From the NCBI GenBank assembly GCA_027488195.1, contig JAIYCD010000323.1, positions 1-60,899 on the forward strand: a stretch of 60,899 nt of DNA. Direction: 5' to 3'. The notes under the pieces were generated by a model, which saw only the letters and a program-made list of their open reading frames with translations, was not told the origin of the DNA and made no database searches. The position numbers were made by a program, and so were the translations under genes. The first letter of the stretch is position 1. The number at the start of each line of letters is the position of its first letter. The DNA comes from Acetobacteraceae bacterium. GTDB lineage: Bacteria > Pseudomonadota > Alphaproteobacteria > Acetobacterales > Acetobacteraceae. Positions 49,478 to 57,350 of the stretch are shown piece after piece.

Positions 49478-49573
49478 TTACTTGGATGAGAACAGGTAGG
49501 CGACGGCACCAACCGCCAGCGCGAAGAAGGCGAGCGACCCGATCAGGTCAATAAGCTGGGCGTCAGTCGGCAT
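49478..49573 (-). CDS. 31-residue membrane microprotein
   Basis: MPTDAQLIDLIGSLAFFALAV continues GAVAYLFSSK: one transmembrane helix with short polar ends. GGAGG precedes the start at a good distance. It lies between two small genes on the same strand. Confidence 0.55.
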   Translation of the reverse strand: MPTDAQLIDLIGSLAFFALAVGAVAYLFSSK

Positions 49574-49587
49574 GTCGGCCTCCGGGG

Positions 49588-49842
49588 TTAGGTGGAAACT
49601 GGCCGGGCGACCCGGCAGCACGCCAGCGCGAAGGGCGTGAGTGCATGCCATTCGTCGCCCGGCTCCACGTCATATTCGGAGTTTTCGCAATCCTCCTCCG
49701 TGGCTGGGCGCGTAGTGGTCAGGCCGGCGGCCTTGAGCAAGTCCTGTGCGTCCTGGCCGTCCATCTCGGCGCCCTGGAACGCCACGTCCGCGACGGCATC
49801 GGCAAGCAGTCCGATCACGCGCTTCATCTCAGCTTCGGTCAT
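49588..49842 (-). CDS. Hypothetical right-end accessory protein
   Basis: An 84-residue acidic protein (MTEAEMKRVIGLLADAVADVAFQGAEM...ENSEYDVEPGDEWHALTP). The start at 49842 has GAGGAG upstream and lies after an unsupported ATG at 49875. First gene of the minus-strand trio. No known family. Confidence 0.55.
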   Translation of the reverse strand: MTEAEMKRVIGLLADAVADVAFQGAEMDGQDAQDLLKAAGLTTTRPATEEDCENSEYDVEPGDEWHALTPFALACCRVARPVST

Positions 49843-49867
49843 GTCGGCTCCTCGCCGGGGTTTTCGG

Positions 49868-49897
49868 TTGCGCATCCTAAGCAGGGGTGTGTATGGT
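49868..49897 (+). promoter_or_regulatory. Candidate promoter of the ribbon-helix-helix cassette
   Basis: TTGCGC at 49868-49873, an 18-bp spacer and TATGGT at 49892-49897 lie in the divergent gap between the minus trio and the plus cassette. Confidence 0.35.
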
Positions 49898-49924
49898 GTG
49901 CAAGATGTTTATCAGGAGTAAGGT

Positions 49925-50176
49925 GTGTTGACCGCCGCAATGCTTTCCGGGCAGGGTGCCGATATGGCCCCATCAGCACCCGGAAACCGCCTCCAACTCG
50001 TTGTCACGCCGGAGTTTCTGGCCGCTGTGGATGACTGGCGCCGAAAGCAGCCCGACCTGCCAAACCGTAGCGAAGCAATCCGGCGCATGGTCGAGCAGGT
50101 GTCCAGAAACTCTGTCCAGAAACCTTCCGCGAGTGTGTCAGATGGCGGCTGCGAGACAGGGAATGGCAAGCCATGA
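49925..50176 (+). CDS. Ribbon-helix-helix (CopG-like) protein
   Basis: An 83-residue protein with a GTG start at 49925, AGGAG at 49914-49918. NRLQLVVTPEFLAAVDDWRRKQPDLPNRSEAIRRMVEQV is a ribbon-helix-helix DNA-binding domain. It leads a cassette of six small coupled genes, so it is probably the cassette's own repressor or an antitoxin-like regulator. Confidence 0.75.
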   Translation: MLTAAMLSGQGADMAPSAPGNRLQLVVTPEFLAAVDDWRRKQPDLPNRSEAIRRMVEQVSRNSVQKPSASVSDGGCETGNGKP

Positions 50177-50310
50177 GTGACGCCCAAGAGCCGACCATCG
50201 GCACGCATCCCTGTGTTCGGTTTCCCCATTGCTTCTGCTGGCTCAAGGCGCGCGGCTACTGCCAAGCGCGTGAGGACGCCAAGAAGGGAGAGAGTGCCAA
50301 TGCCCGATAG
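50173..50310 (+). CDS. 45-residue cysteine-rich protein
   Basis: MSDAQEPTIGTHPC begins a small protein with C14, C20, C22 and C30 plus nearby histidines (HPCVRFPHCFCWLKARGYC), a likely single zinc site. The start overlaps the upstream stop (ATGA) and its 3' end overlaps the next start by 11 bp. Confidence 0.55.
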   Translation: MSDAQEPTIGTHPCVRFPHCFCWLKARGYCQAREDAKKGESANAR

Positions 50311-50557
50311 CCCCAACGAAACGACCGGCGCGGATCGGATCAAGCTCGCGCACGAAATCGCCGTGAAGCTTTGGGATGCCGGCCAGCGCGGGCCGGATGG
50401 TCTGGCCGTGATGGGGATGGCGCTCGGCATCTACATGGAAGCGCAGGAGGGCGCTCATCGTGAGATGAAGCCGCTGGCTGACGTGATGTGCCAAGTGGCG
50501 CAGGAAATCTTTGACCGCTTCCAGCAGGCCAAGAAGATGGAGCCCGGAAATGGCTGA
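50300..50557 (+). CDS. Hypothetical helical accessory protein
   Basis: An 85-residue helical protein (GADRIKLAHEIAVKLWDAGQRGPDGLAVMGMALGIYM...). GGGAGAG lies before the start at 50300. Overlaps both neighbours in the cassette (11 bp and 8 bp). Confidence 0.55.
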   Translation: MPDSPNETTGADRIKLAHEIAVKLWDAGQRGPDGLAVMGMALGIYMEAQEGAHREMKPLADVMCQVAQEIFDRFQQAKKMEPGNG

Positions 50558-50762
50558 CACACCCGACCTGAAAACCACCGCCAACCGCGATGACCCGCTG
50601 TGGGCAACCATCTTCAACGCCTTGCCGGCCGAGGCGCCGAACGGGCGGATGCTCCTGCCATCATGCCGCGCGAGGATGGCAGATGCGGCTTGGCTGGCGG
50701 ATGCCGCTTGGCTGGCCGCAACCGCAACAATGCTTCAGCCGGAGGCTCTGCCACATGGATGA
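50550..50762 (+). CDS. Hypothetical accessory protein
   Basis: A 70-residue protein. The start overlaps the previous stop (ATGGCTGA). It contains an imperfect repeat DAAWLADAAWLA. No family recognised. Confidence 0.5.
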   Translation: MADTPDLKTTANRDDPLWATIFNALPAEAPNGRMLLPSCRARMADAAWLADAAWLAATATMLQPEALPHG

Positions 50763-50967
50763 CCAGTCCAAGACCACCGACGAGGCAATCCAGCGCAAGG
50801 CGGCGCTCGCATTCGCCCGCACAGTCGTGCCCGGCCTTAAGGACGAAGACCTTTACCGCATCCACGATGCTTGGGGCGGCTACTGGCAAATCACTGTGCC
50901 GAGCGGGGGCGGCTTTATCCCCTACCAGTTCGGCAACCGGCCTCCCAAGGAGCTTGCCAATGTCTGA
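50755..50967 (+). CDS. Hypothetical accessory protein
   Basis: A 70-residue protein (MDDQSKTTDEAIQRKAALAFARTVVPGLKDEDLYRIHDAWGGYWQITVPSGGG...), helical then beta. Overlaps both neighbours by 8 bp. No family recognised. Confidence 0.5.
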   Translation: MDDQSKTTDEAIQRKAALAFARTVVPGLKDEDLYRIHDAWGGYWQITVPSGGGFIPYQFGNRPPKELANV

Positions 50968-51232
50968 CCCCGTTCCGACAACCACCATCCGGCGGGCCAG
51001 GGCGACGCTCGAACGGTCTGGCTGGATCGTGCTGCCGCCGGCGCCGCCCGCGCCCATGATGGCCGATCAGTGCGAGTATCCAGACCGTAGGGGCGCACCC
51101 GGCGAATGCTGCACGAACCTGACCCGCCGGAGCCGCAAGACCAGCCATGGCTGGATGTGGCTTTGTGCCGAGCACATCAGCCAGCCGGAAAGCCGGCTGT
51201 TCGATGAGAGGTTGACCTGCCATGCCGGCTGA
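50960..51232 (+). CDS. Hypothetical accessory protein with cysteines
   Basis: A 90-residue protein. The C-terminal half has CEYPDRRGAPGECC, LCAEHI and a final cysteine, suggesting a metal site. Last gene of the six-gene cassette; the start overlaps the upstream stop by 8 bp. Confidence 0.5.
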   Translation: MSDPVPTTTIRRARATLERSGWIVLPPAPPAPMMADQCEYPDRRGAPGECCTNLTRRSRKTSHGWMWLCAEHISQPESRLFDERLTCHAG

Positions 51233-51256
51233 CACACCCGCCCACCAAACCACCCC

Positions 51257-51511
51257 TCACGCCCGCCCGCCTGGGTAGCCCTTCGCGTAGCCCGAGGCGC
51301 TGGTCTGCACGTCGTCGCGCAGCTCGGCCTCGATCGGCCGGGCGCCGCACTTCTCGCACCGCAGCCGCGCTACCAGCTCGGAGATGCGCGCCTGCTCGCC
51401 GTGCTGCCGCGCCAGCATCTTCGTCGGCAGATGGGCGCGCCGGCCGCACGCGCAACCCACCGTGATCCAGTGGCCTGGCCAGGCGGCGAGGGTGTCGAGC
51501 GGTGGGGGCAT
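51257..51511 (-). CDS. Zinc-ribbon-type phage protein
   Basis: An 84-residue protein. VGCACGRRAHLPTKML (C20, C22) and RCEKCGARP (C52, C55) form a zinc ribbon; similar small proteins are common at prophage edges. Convergent with the plus-strand cassette and adjacent to attR. The start at 51511 is chosen because upstream sequence shows no coding character. Confidence 0.6.
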   Translation of the reverse strand: MPPPLDTLAAWPGHWITVGCACGRRAHLPTKMLARQHGEQARISELVARLRCEKCGARPIEAELRDDVQTSASGYAKGYPGGRA

Positions 51512-51565
51512 CGGCGCAGTCTGCACCGAGAACAGGATCGGAACAAAGAGGAGCGGGGCCACGCC

Positions 51566-51627
51566 AAAAGTGGGACATTCACGGCCGGGAACCATAGGTG
51601 TAAGGTGTCGAAAAGCATCGTCCCACC
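51566..51627. promoter_or_regulatory. Candidate integrase arm-type sites, attR side
   Basis: aaaagtgggacatt at 51566-51579 is identical to the attL-side copy at 5935-5948; cgtcccacc at 51619-51627 matches 5911-5919. Confidence 0.5.
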
Positions 51628-51664
51628 CATGCCCAGGCCCTTGAATCAACCCGTTTTGCGCACC

Positions 51665-51683
51665 CCGCCCCCGGGCACCATTC
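51665..51683. other. attR core
   Basis: Exact 19-bp copy of the attL core (ccgcccccgggcaccattc). No full tRNA remains on this side, so it marks the right prophage end. Confidence 0.9.
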
Positions 51684-51736
51684 TCCCGCCCCCCTATCCA
51701 TTGCGCTCGGCGCAAACGGCTGACCGGAGGCCGCGC

Positions 51737-52549
51737 ATGATCACCCGTCGTTCGCTCCTCCTTGCCCCCGCTCTCCTGGCTCCTGGCCTCCTGATCCCTG
51801 GCTTGCCCGCCGCGGCGCAGGATACGATTGCCATCGCCCGGCAGATGGCGCCGAACGGATCGCTGCGCGCGGTGATCAACGCGGGGAACCCGCTCTTCGC
51901 CAACCGCCGGCCCGGCCAGGCCGAACCCTATGGCCTGGGCGTCGACCTCGTGCGTGAATTGGCCCGGCGCCTGGCTCTGCCGGTCGAGATGATCACGGTC
52001 GCCTCCGCTGGGCGCAGTGTGGAAATGCTACGCGGCAATGATGGCGATGTCGGCTTCTTCGCGCTGGATGCGACGCGTGGCCAGGGCGTGGACCTGACGC
52101 CGGGCTTCCTCGAGGTGGAGGGAACCTTCCTGGTGCGCGAGCACTCGGCCCTGACCACGAATGACCAGGTGGACCAGCGCGGCATCCGCATCGCGGTGGG
52201 CTTCAACAGCGTCTACGACATCTACCTCCGGCGCGAGATCCGCGAGGCCACCCTGGTCCGCGTCGCCACCTCGCCGCGCATCGTGGACGAATTCCTGCGG
52301 CAGAACATCGACGTCGCGGCCGGGGTGCGCCAGCAACTGGAGGCGGATGCGGCCCGCCATGGGGGGCTGCGGATGCTGCCCGGGCGGTTCCTGGCGGTGC
52401 CCTACGCCATGGGCGTCGCGGGCGAGCGGGCGCCAGCCGTGCTGGCCTATCTCGTGGCCTTCATCGAGGAGATGCGGGCCACGGGCTTCATCGCCCAGTC
52501 CATGGAGCGGCATGGCGTCCGCCTCGCCACGGTGATCGGCCCCGGCTGA
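51737..52549 (+). CDS. Family 3 solute-binding protein
   Basis: A 270-residue periplasmic binding protein. The signal peptide has a twin-arginine-like TRRSLLLAPALLAPGLLIP and an AAA-Q cleavage region. The core (GLGVDLVRELARRLALPVEMI...GNDGDVGFFALDATR...) is the amino-acid-type SBP fold. No permease lies adjacent, so its ligand and transporter are unknown. Confidence 0.88.
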   Translation: MITRRSLLLAPALLAPGLLIPGLPAAAQDTIAIARQMAPNGSLRAVINAGNPLFANRRPGQAEPYGLGVDLVRELARRLALPVEMITVASAGRSVEMLRGNDGDVGFFALDATRGQGVDLTPGFLEVEGTFLVREHSALTTNDQVDQRGIRIAVGFNSVYDIYLRREIREATLVRVATSPRIVDEFLRQNIDVAAGVRQQLEADAARHGGLRMLPGRFLAVPYAMGVAGERAPAVLAYLVAFIEEMRATGFIAQSMERHGVRLATVIGPG

Positions 52550-52623
52550 CTTGCGCGAGATCATAACGCTGGGACGCCGCGCCGCGCGATATTCTCTTCC
52601 TCCCAACGAGAGGAAGACCCCGC

Positions 52624-53196
52624 ATGTCAGACAGCATCCTTGCCAATCGCCGCGCCGGGCTCGAGGAAGCCTTCTTTGCCCGCCACAATGAGGAATTGCG
52701 CCAGCGCATGCTGCAGGCCGATGCGGAAAGGTTCCGCAAGGAGGCCCTGACGGCCGCCACCGGCATCGTGGACGAGGTGGTGCTGGCCCGCCTCATGGCC
52801 CTCAACATCGGCGCCGGTACGCTGGCCGCGCTCACCCTCGTGCCCATGGTGCTGGTGGCCTGGGCGGATGGCTCGATCTCCACCGAGGAACGCCGCGCGA
52901 TCCTGGCGGGCGCCAACGAGGCCGGCCTCAAGCCCGGTGGTCCGGCGCTGGAATTGCTCGAGGGCTGGCTGGACACCCGCCCCGCACCCGCATTGTTCGA
53001 GGCCTGGAAGCACTATGTCACGGCGCTGAGCCACAGCCTGCCGCCCGGCGAACGCCAGAGCCTGGAGGCGAGCGTGCTGGCCCAGGCGCACAAGGTGGCG
53101 GCGGCAACCGGCGCCTTCCTGGGCCTGACCTCGCCCATCTCCGATTCGGAGAACAAGGTGCTGCGCGAATTGGCGCACAGCTTCCACCCGGCCTGA
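52624..53196 (+). CDS. TerB-like fold protein
   Basis: A 190-residue, largely helical protein. VLVAWADGSISTEERRAILAGANEAGL matches the TerB/DjlA-like motif with acidic residues that bind metal in the family. One hydrophobic stretch (about 66-80) may be membrane-associated. Role unknown. Confidence 0.65.
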   Translation: MSDSILANRRAGLEEAFFARHNEELRQRMLQADAERFRKEALTAATGIVDEVVLARLMALNIGAGTLAALTLVPMVLVAWADGSISTEERRAILAGANEAGLKPGGPALELLEGWLDTRPAPALFEAWKHYVTALSHSLPPGERQSLEASVLAQAHKVAAATGAFLGLTSPISDSENKVLRELAHSFHPA

Positions 53197-53199
53197 GCC

Positions 53200-54498
53200 T
53201 CAGCCGCCATAGCCCAGCAGCAGCCGCGGCAGGGTGAGCGAGACGGCGGGCCAATAGGTGGTGAGCGCCAGCGCCACCAGGATGGCGCCCCAGAAGGGCC
53301 AGATGGTCCGCATCACCTCCTCGATGCGGATCTGGCCTATGGCGCAGCCGACGAAGAGCACCGCCCCCACGGGCGGTGTGGTGAGGCCGAGGCCGAGATT
53401 CATCATCATCACCATGCCGAACTGCACCGGGTCCATGCCGATGGCGACCACCACCGGCAGGAAGATCGGCGTGGTGATGAGGATGAGCGCCGCCATGTCC
53501 ATCACGCAGCCCATCAGCAGCAGGCAGAGGTTGATCAGCAGCAGGATCACGATGGGATTGCCGCTGATGGCCAGCATGCCATCCGTCAGCAGTTCGGGCA
53601 GCCGGTACATGGCCAGCAGCCAGGCGAAGGCGGTGGCGGTGCCGACCAGCAGGAACACCACCGCCGTGGTCCGCACGCTGGTACGCACGGCGATGACGAA
53701 GCTCTCCCAGGGCAGCGTGCGATAGACCAGCAGCGTGACCAGCAGCGCCCAGATGGTGCCGAAGGCCGCACTCTCGGTCACGGTGAAGACGCCGGAGAGC
53801 ACGCCGCCCAGGATGATGACCGCGGTCAGCAGCCCCGGCAGCGCATCCACGAAGGCCCAGAGCAGGTGGCGGAACCCTTTCCAGCCATCGGCCGGATAGC
53901 CGCGCCGCACCGCCATGACATAGGCCGCGAGCGCCAGCAGCAGGCACATCATGATCCCCGGCACGATGCCCGCGATGAACAGCGCCGAGACGGAAATCCC
54001 GCCGCCGGCGGCCAGCGAATAGAGGATCATGTTGTGGCTGGGCGGGATCAGGATGCCGGCGATGCTGCTCGTCACCGTCAGCGACACCGCGTAGTCCGTG
54101 CCATAGCCCTTGGCCTTCATGGCCGGGATCAGGATGGTCCCGGTGGCCGAGGTATCCGCCACCGCGCTGCCGGAAATCCCGCCGAAGAGCATGGAGGTGG
54201 AGACATCCACCATGCCCAGGCCCCCGCGCATCCAGCCCACACAGGCCGAGGCCAGCGAAATCAGCCGCCGCGCGATGCCGCCATGCAGCATGATCTCGCC
54301 CGCGAAGATGAAGAAGGGGATCGCCAGCAGGGAGAAGATGCTCATGCCGCTCGCCATCTGCTGGAAGGCGACGGCGGGGTTCAGCCCTTCCCAGAGAAAG
54401 CCCGCGACGGCCGCGATGCCGAGGCAGAAGGCCACCGGCACGCCCGCCATCAGGCCCACGGCAAAGACGGCGAAGATCAGGAAAAGGCCCGGTTCCAA
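53200..54498 (-). CDS. dctM: TRAP transporter large permease (DctM family)
   Basis: A 432-residue, 12-helix protein with typical blocks GIARRLISLASACVGWMRGGLGMVDVSTSMLFGGISGSAVADTSA and MPAIKAKGYG-type loops. The start is TTG at 54498 with GGAG 8 nt upstream, 5 bp after dctQ; no ATG is suitable. It forms the Na+-coupled secondary transport unit with DctQ and the binding protein DctP. Confidence 0.93.
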   Translation of the reverse strand: MEPGLFLIFAVFAVGLMAGVPVAFCLGIAAVAGFLWEGLNPAVAFQQMASGMSIFSLLAIPFFIFAGEIMLHGGIARRLISLASACVGWMRGGLGMVDVSTSMLFGGISGSAVADTSATGTILIPAMKAKGYGTDYAVSLTVTSSIAGILIPPSHNMILYSLAAGGGISVSALFIAGIVPGIMMCLLLALAAYVMAVRRGYPADGWKGFRHLLWAFVDALPGLLTAVIILGGVLSGVFTVTESAAFGTIWALLVTLLVYRTLPWESFVIAVRTSVRTTAVVFLLVGTATAFAWLLAMYRLPELLTDGMLAISGNPIVILLLINLCLLLMGCVMDMAALILITTPIFLPVVVAIGMDPVQFGMVMMMNLGLGLTTPPVGAVLFVGCAIGQIRIEEVMRTIWPFWGAILVALALTTYWPAVSLTLPRLLLGYGG

Positions 54499-54503
54499 GC
54501 GCT

Positions 54504-55043
54504 CTACTCCAGGAAGGCGGCGGCGATGCCGCGCTTTTCGGGCGCCTCGGGCGAGAAGATGTCGAGCAGCACCTGCTCGATGGCAAAGAGCACCATCAGC
54601 AAGCCGCCCACCACCATCGGCGCATAGGTCCAGCCCTGGCTGATGCCAAGCAGGGGAATCTTGAAGGGCCCCACCATCTCGACCAGTTCCCAGGACCACC
54701 AGGCCATGCCCGCGCCGAAGGCGCCCATCAGCACGTCACAGCCCAGCGCCACCCAGCGCTGGCTGCGCTCCGGCAGTGCCTCGCGCACGCCCAGCACCGA
54801 GAGATGGAAGCGCTCCCGCACGCCGACGGCCGCGACCGGCATGGCGATGGAGAGGATGGCGAGTGTCGCCACGCGCTCGATCCAGGTCGGCGTGTCGTTC
54901 AGCACGTAGCGGCCGAAGACCAGCCAGCCCATCATCCCCACCAGCACCACCAGCGCGATGCCGGCCACCGCGATGGTCACCGCCGAGAGCGCGCCCAGCG
55001 CCCGCGAGAAGATCGCGAGCGCGGGCGGCATCGGGGTGCTCAT
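54504..55043 (-). CDS. dctQ: TRAP transporter small permease (DctQ family)
   Basis: A 179-residue protein with four transmembrane helices (starting about 17, 53, 96 and 138) and VFGRYVLNDTPTWIERVATLAILSIAM typical of DctQ. Overlaps dctP by 4 bp and precedes dctM by 5 bp. Confidence 0.92.
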   Translation of the reverse strand: MSTPMPPALAIFSRALGALSAVTIAVAGIALVVLVGMMGWLVFGRYVLNDTPTWIERVATLAILSIAMPVAAVGVRERFHLSVLGVREALPERSQRWVALGCDVLMGAFGAGMAWWSWELVEMVGPFKIPLLGISQGWTYAPMVVGGLLMVLFAIEQVLLDIFSPEAPEKRGIAAAFLE

Positions 55044-56023
55044 CGCATCTCGCGGATGCTGCGGACGAGGCCGCTCAGCGCGGGTGTCGCGGCGTATTTC
55101 GCGTAGACCGGCTCCATCAGCGCGGCCCAGGGCGCGCGGTCGTTGATCTCGATGACGGTGACACCCGCTGCCGTCACGCGCTGCCGGCTGACCGTCTCAC
55201 GCTCGGCCCAGAGGCGGCGCTGCAGGGTCGCGGATTCGCGGGCTGCCTCGCGCATCATGGTGCGCTCGGCCTCGCTCATCCGCTGCCAGCGCTGGCGGGA
55301 GACGGCCAGCACCTCCGGCACGTTGGAATGCTCGGTGGTGGAATAGAAGCGCGCCACCTCGAAATGGCGGGTGCTCTCATAGGTGGGCCAGTTGTTCTCG
55401 GCGCCGTCCACCACGCCCGATTGCAGGCTGGTGAAGACCTCGCCGAAGGGCAGCGGCGTCGGGTTGGCGCCCAGCGCGCGCATCAGGTCAATCCAGAGAT
55501 CGGAGGTCTGCACGCGGATCTTCATGCCGCGCAGATCGGCGGGCGTGCGCACGGGCCGGGTGGTGTAGATGCTGCGCGCCCCCGCATCGTACCAGGCGAG
55601 CGCGATGATGCCGATCGCCTCCAGCTCCCGCGTGATCGCCTCGCCGGCCACACCGTCAATGGCGCGCTGCATATGGGCCACATCGCGGAACAGGAAGGGC
55701 AGGGTGACGACGTTGGTGGAGGCCGCCAGGTTGTTGAAGGGCGAGAGGTTGAAATTGCCGAAATCAATGGCGCCGAGGCGCATCTGCTGGATGGCCTCAT
55801 CCTGCTGGCCGAGCTGCGCCGAATGGAAGGTGCGCATGCGGATGCGGTTGTTGCTGCGCTCGGCCACCATGCGGGTGAAGGCATCCATGCCCTGCCCGTT
55901 CGGGTAGTCGGCGGCGTGGATGTTCCAGCCGCGCCATTCCTGCGCGGCGGCGGGCAGGACGGCGAGCACGAGCATCGCGCAGGCGGCGAAGATGCTTCCG
56001 GGGAACGAGCGTCGGACGGTCAT
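55040..56023 (-). CDS. dctP: TRAP transporter periplasmic binding protein (DctP family)
   Basis: A 327-residue protein with a signal peptide (residues 1-28, ending AAAQ). LRGMKIRVQTSDLWIDLMRALGANPTPLPFGEVFTSLQSGVVDGAENNWPTY is the DctP signature with the conserved Arg that binds a carboxylate. The start at 56023 has GAGGAG upstream. First gene of the TRAP operon. Confidence 0.95.
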   Translation of the reverse strand: MTVRRSFPGSIFAACAMLVLAVLPAAAQEWRGWNIHAADYPNGQGMDAFTRMVAERSNNRIRMRTFHSAQLGQQDEAIQQMRLGAIDFGNFNLSPFNNLAASTNVVTLPFLFRDVAHMQRAIDGVAGEAITRELEAIGIIALAWYDAGARSIYTTRPVRTPADLRGMKIRVQTSDLWIDLMRALGANPTPLPFGEVFTSLQSGVVDGAENNWPTYESTRHFEVARFYSTTEHSNVPEVLAVSRQRWQRMSEAERTMMREAARESATLQRRLWAERETVSRQRVTAAGVTVIEINDRAPWAALMEPVYAKYAATPALSGLVRSIREMR

Positions 56024-56043
56024 GGACTTCTCCTCAAGGGCCG

Positions 56044-56084
56044 GGTGCTGAAGCACCTCTCATGGGTAAACTGCAATAGCAGTT
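56044..56084. promoter_or_regulatory. Operator-like palindromes upstream of dctP
   Basis: GGTGCT-GA-AGCACC (56044-56057) and AACTGC-AATA-GCAGTT (56069-56084) sit between the GntR gene and dctP. The second has the size and symmetry of a GntR/FCD operator. Confidence 0.45.
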
Positions 56085-56114
56085 GCCGAGCTTGGCGCAG
56101 TTGGAGGGCGCGCG

Positions 56115-56834
56115 TCAACGCGCCTTTTTGAGGCCCGCCGCCAGCACGCCATTCGTCACCAGGGAGCGCAGGACATGCCCGCGCATCCGCGCCTCGGCCA
56201 AGGCCGCATCGCGCCGCTTGAAGGCGGCGACGATGCCGCGATGCTCGGCGAGCGACTTCGGCAGGTCCCGCGGGGTGCTGCCCACGGCGCGGTGCTGGCC
56301 GCGATGGTCATAGGCGCGCAGCGAGGCCAGTGAGCGCGTCAGGAAGGCATTGCCCGCGGCCTCATGGATCAGCGCGTGGAACTCCTCATTCGCCGCATCG
56401 AGCGCCACGGTGTCGGCGGCCGCGGTGCCTTCGGCCATGCGGTGCAGCAGCGCGGCCAGCGCCGCGAGGCCGGCGGCATCCAGCCGCTCCGCCGCCAGTG
56501 CCGCGGCCACGCCTTCCAGCGCGGCGCGGATGCGGCCCAACTCGGCCAATTGTCCCGGTCCCAGCTCGGCCACCACCGTCCCGCTGCGCGGCAGGGTGAC
56601 GACCAGCCCCTCGCGCTCCAGCCGGCGCAGCGCCTCGCGCACCGGCTGGGCGGAGATGCCGAAGGCCGCGGCCAGGCCGCGTTCGGAAATCTTGCGGCCG
56701 GGCGGCAGCGCGCCCTGGATGATGGCGTCACGCAGCCGTCGGAAGGCCTGCTCGCCGAGCGAGAGGCCATCCGTCTCGTCGAGCGGCGCTTCCCAGGGGC
56801 GCCCAGGGGGGGAAGCGGAGGGGCGGGGCTGCAT
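56115..56834 (-). CDS. GntR/FCD-family regulator of the TRAP operon
   Basis: A 239-residue regulator. The winged HTH is at about 25-85 (QAFRRLRDAIIQGALPPGRKISERGLAAAFGISAQPVREALRRLEREGLV), and the FCD effector domain follows (about 95-220) with metal-binding His residues. It lies upstream of dctPQM in the same orientation and probably controls it in response to the transported acid. Confidence 0.88.
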   Translation of the reverse strand: MQPRPSASPPGRPWEAPLDETDGLSLGEQAFRRLRDAIIQGALPPGRKISERGLAAAFGISAQPVREALRRLEREGLVVTLPRSGTVVAELGPGQLAELGRIRAALEGVAAALAAERLDAAGLAALAALLHRMAEGTAAADTVALDAANEEFHALIHEAAGNAFLTRSLASLRAYDHRGQHRAVGSTPRDLPKSLAEHRGIVAAFKRRDAALAEARMRGHVLRSLVTNGVLAAGLKKAR

Positions 56835-56873
56835 GGCGCCAGTGATAGCGAGGGGGTGGGCGGGGTGAAAGTC

Positions 56874-57350
56874 TCAGACGCGGCGCCGGGCCAGTTCGAC
56901 CCAGAGATCCTCCGGGCAGATGCCGCCGCTGGCCGCCGCCAGGCCGAACAGCGCGGGGCGCGGCCCCAGCCCCAGCCCCCAGGCCATATGGCCGGCAAGT
57001 TGCCGCCAGCGCCCGCGCTCGGGCGGCGCCGCGCCGAAGCCGCTGCCATCCAGGAAGCGCGCATGCTCGCCCCAGGCCTCGCGCAGCACGTCCAGATATT
57101 GCCGCCCGGGCGGCAGCAGCGCCACCTCCAGCCGGCAGGCGCCGCGCTGGAAAGCCTGCGCGGTGAAAGAGCCATCGGCCAGCAGCGCGGCCTCCCCCAG
57201 TGGCTGCCAGCCCGCCTCGGTGAGGCTGCGGGCCAGGCTGCCGGCGGCCTCGGCCTGAGGCCCGAGCGGCTGGGTCAGCGCGCGGTCCAGCTTGAGGGCG
57301 AAGCCCAGCGCCAGCACGAGGGCGAGGATCCGGGGGAGCCTTCTACGCAT
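56874..57350 (-). CDS. Small exported protein of the exosortase cassette (EpsI-like?)
   Basis: A 158-residue protein with a single N-terminal hydrophobic helix (MRRRLPRILALVLALGFALKLDRAL). The rest is a soluble alpha/beta domain (LEVALLPPGRQYLDVLREAWGEHARFL). It overlaps the exosortase gene by 8 bp. EpsI/DUF3485-type partners commonly follow exosortases; here the family match is only positional. Confidence 0.5.
   Translation of the reverse strand: MRRRLPRILALVLALGFALKLDRALTQPLGPQAEAAGSLARSLTEAGWQPLGEAALLADGSFTAQAFQRGACRLEVALLPPGRQYLDVLREAWGEHARFLDGSGFGAAPPERGRWRQLAGHMAWGLGLGPRPALFGLAAASGGICPEDLWVELARRRV

Larger units (their letters stand above)
5850..51683. mobile_element. Complete siphovirus-type prophage in tRNA-Phe
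   Basis: The element is bounded by exact 19-bp att copies, with the integrase next to attL. It holds full modules: integration, early operon, immunity, replication, packaging, HK97-type head, long tail with tape measure, lysis, and accessory genes. I see no disrupted structural gene, so it may be inducible. The long tape measure (1249 residues), G/GT chaperone and head-tail connectors indicate a long non-contractile tail. It is not a gene transfer agent: it keeps integrase, immunity and att sites. Confidence 0.93.

Noticed and set aside
5850-51683. The element being a gene transfer agent cluster
   Set aside because: It has integrase, att sites, immunity, replication and lysis modules and lacks the typical GTA distal tail gene set.
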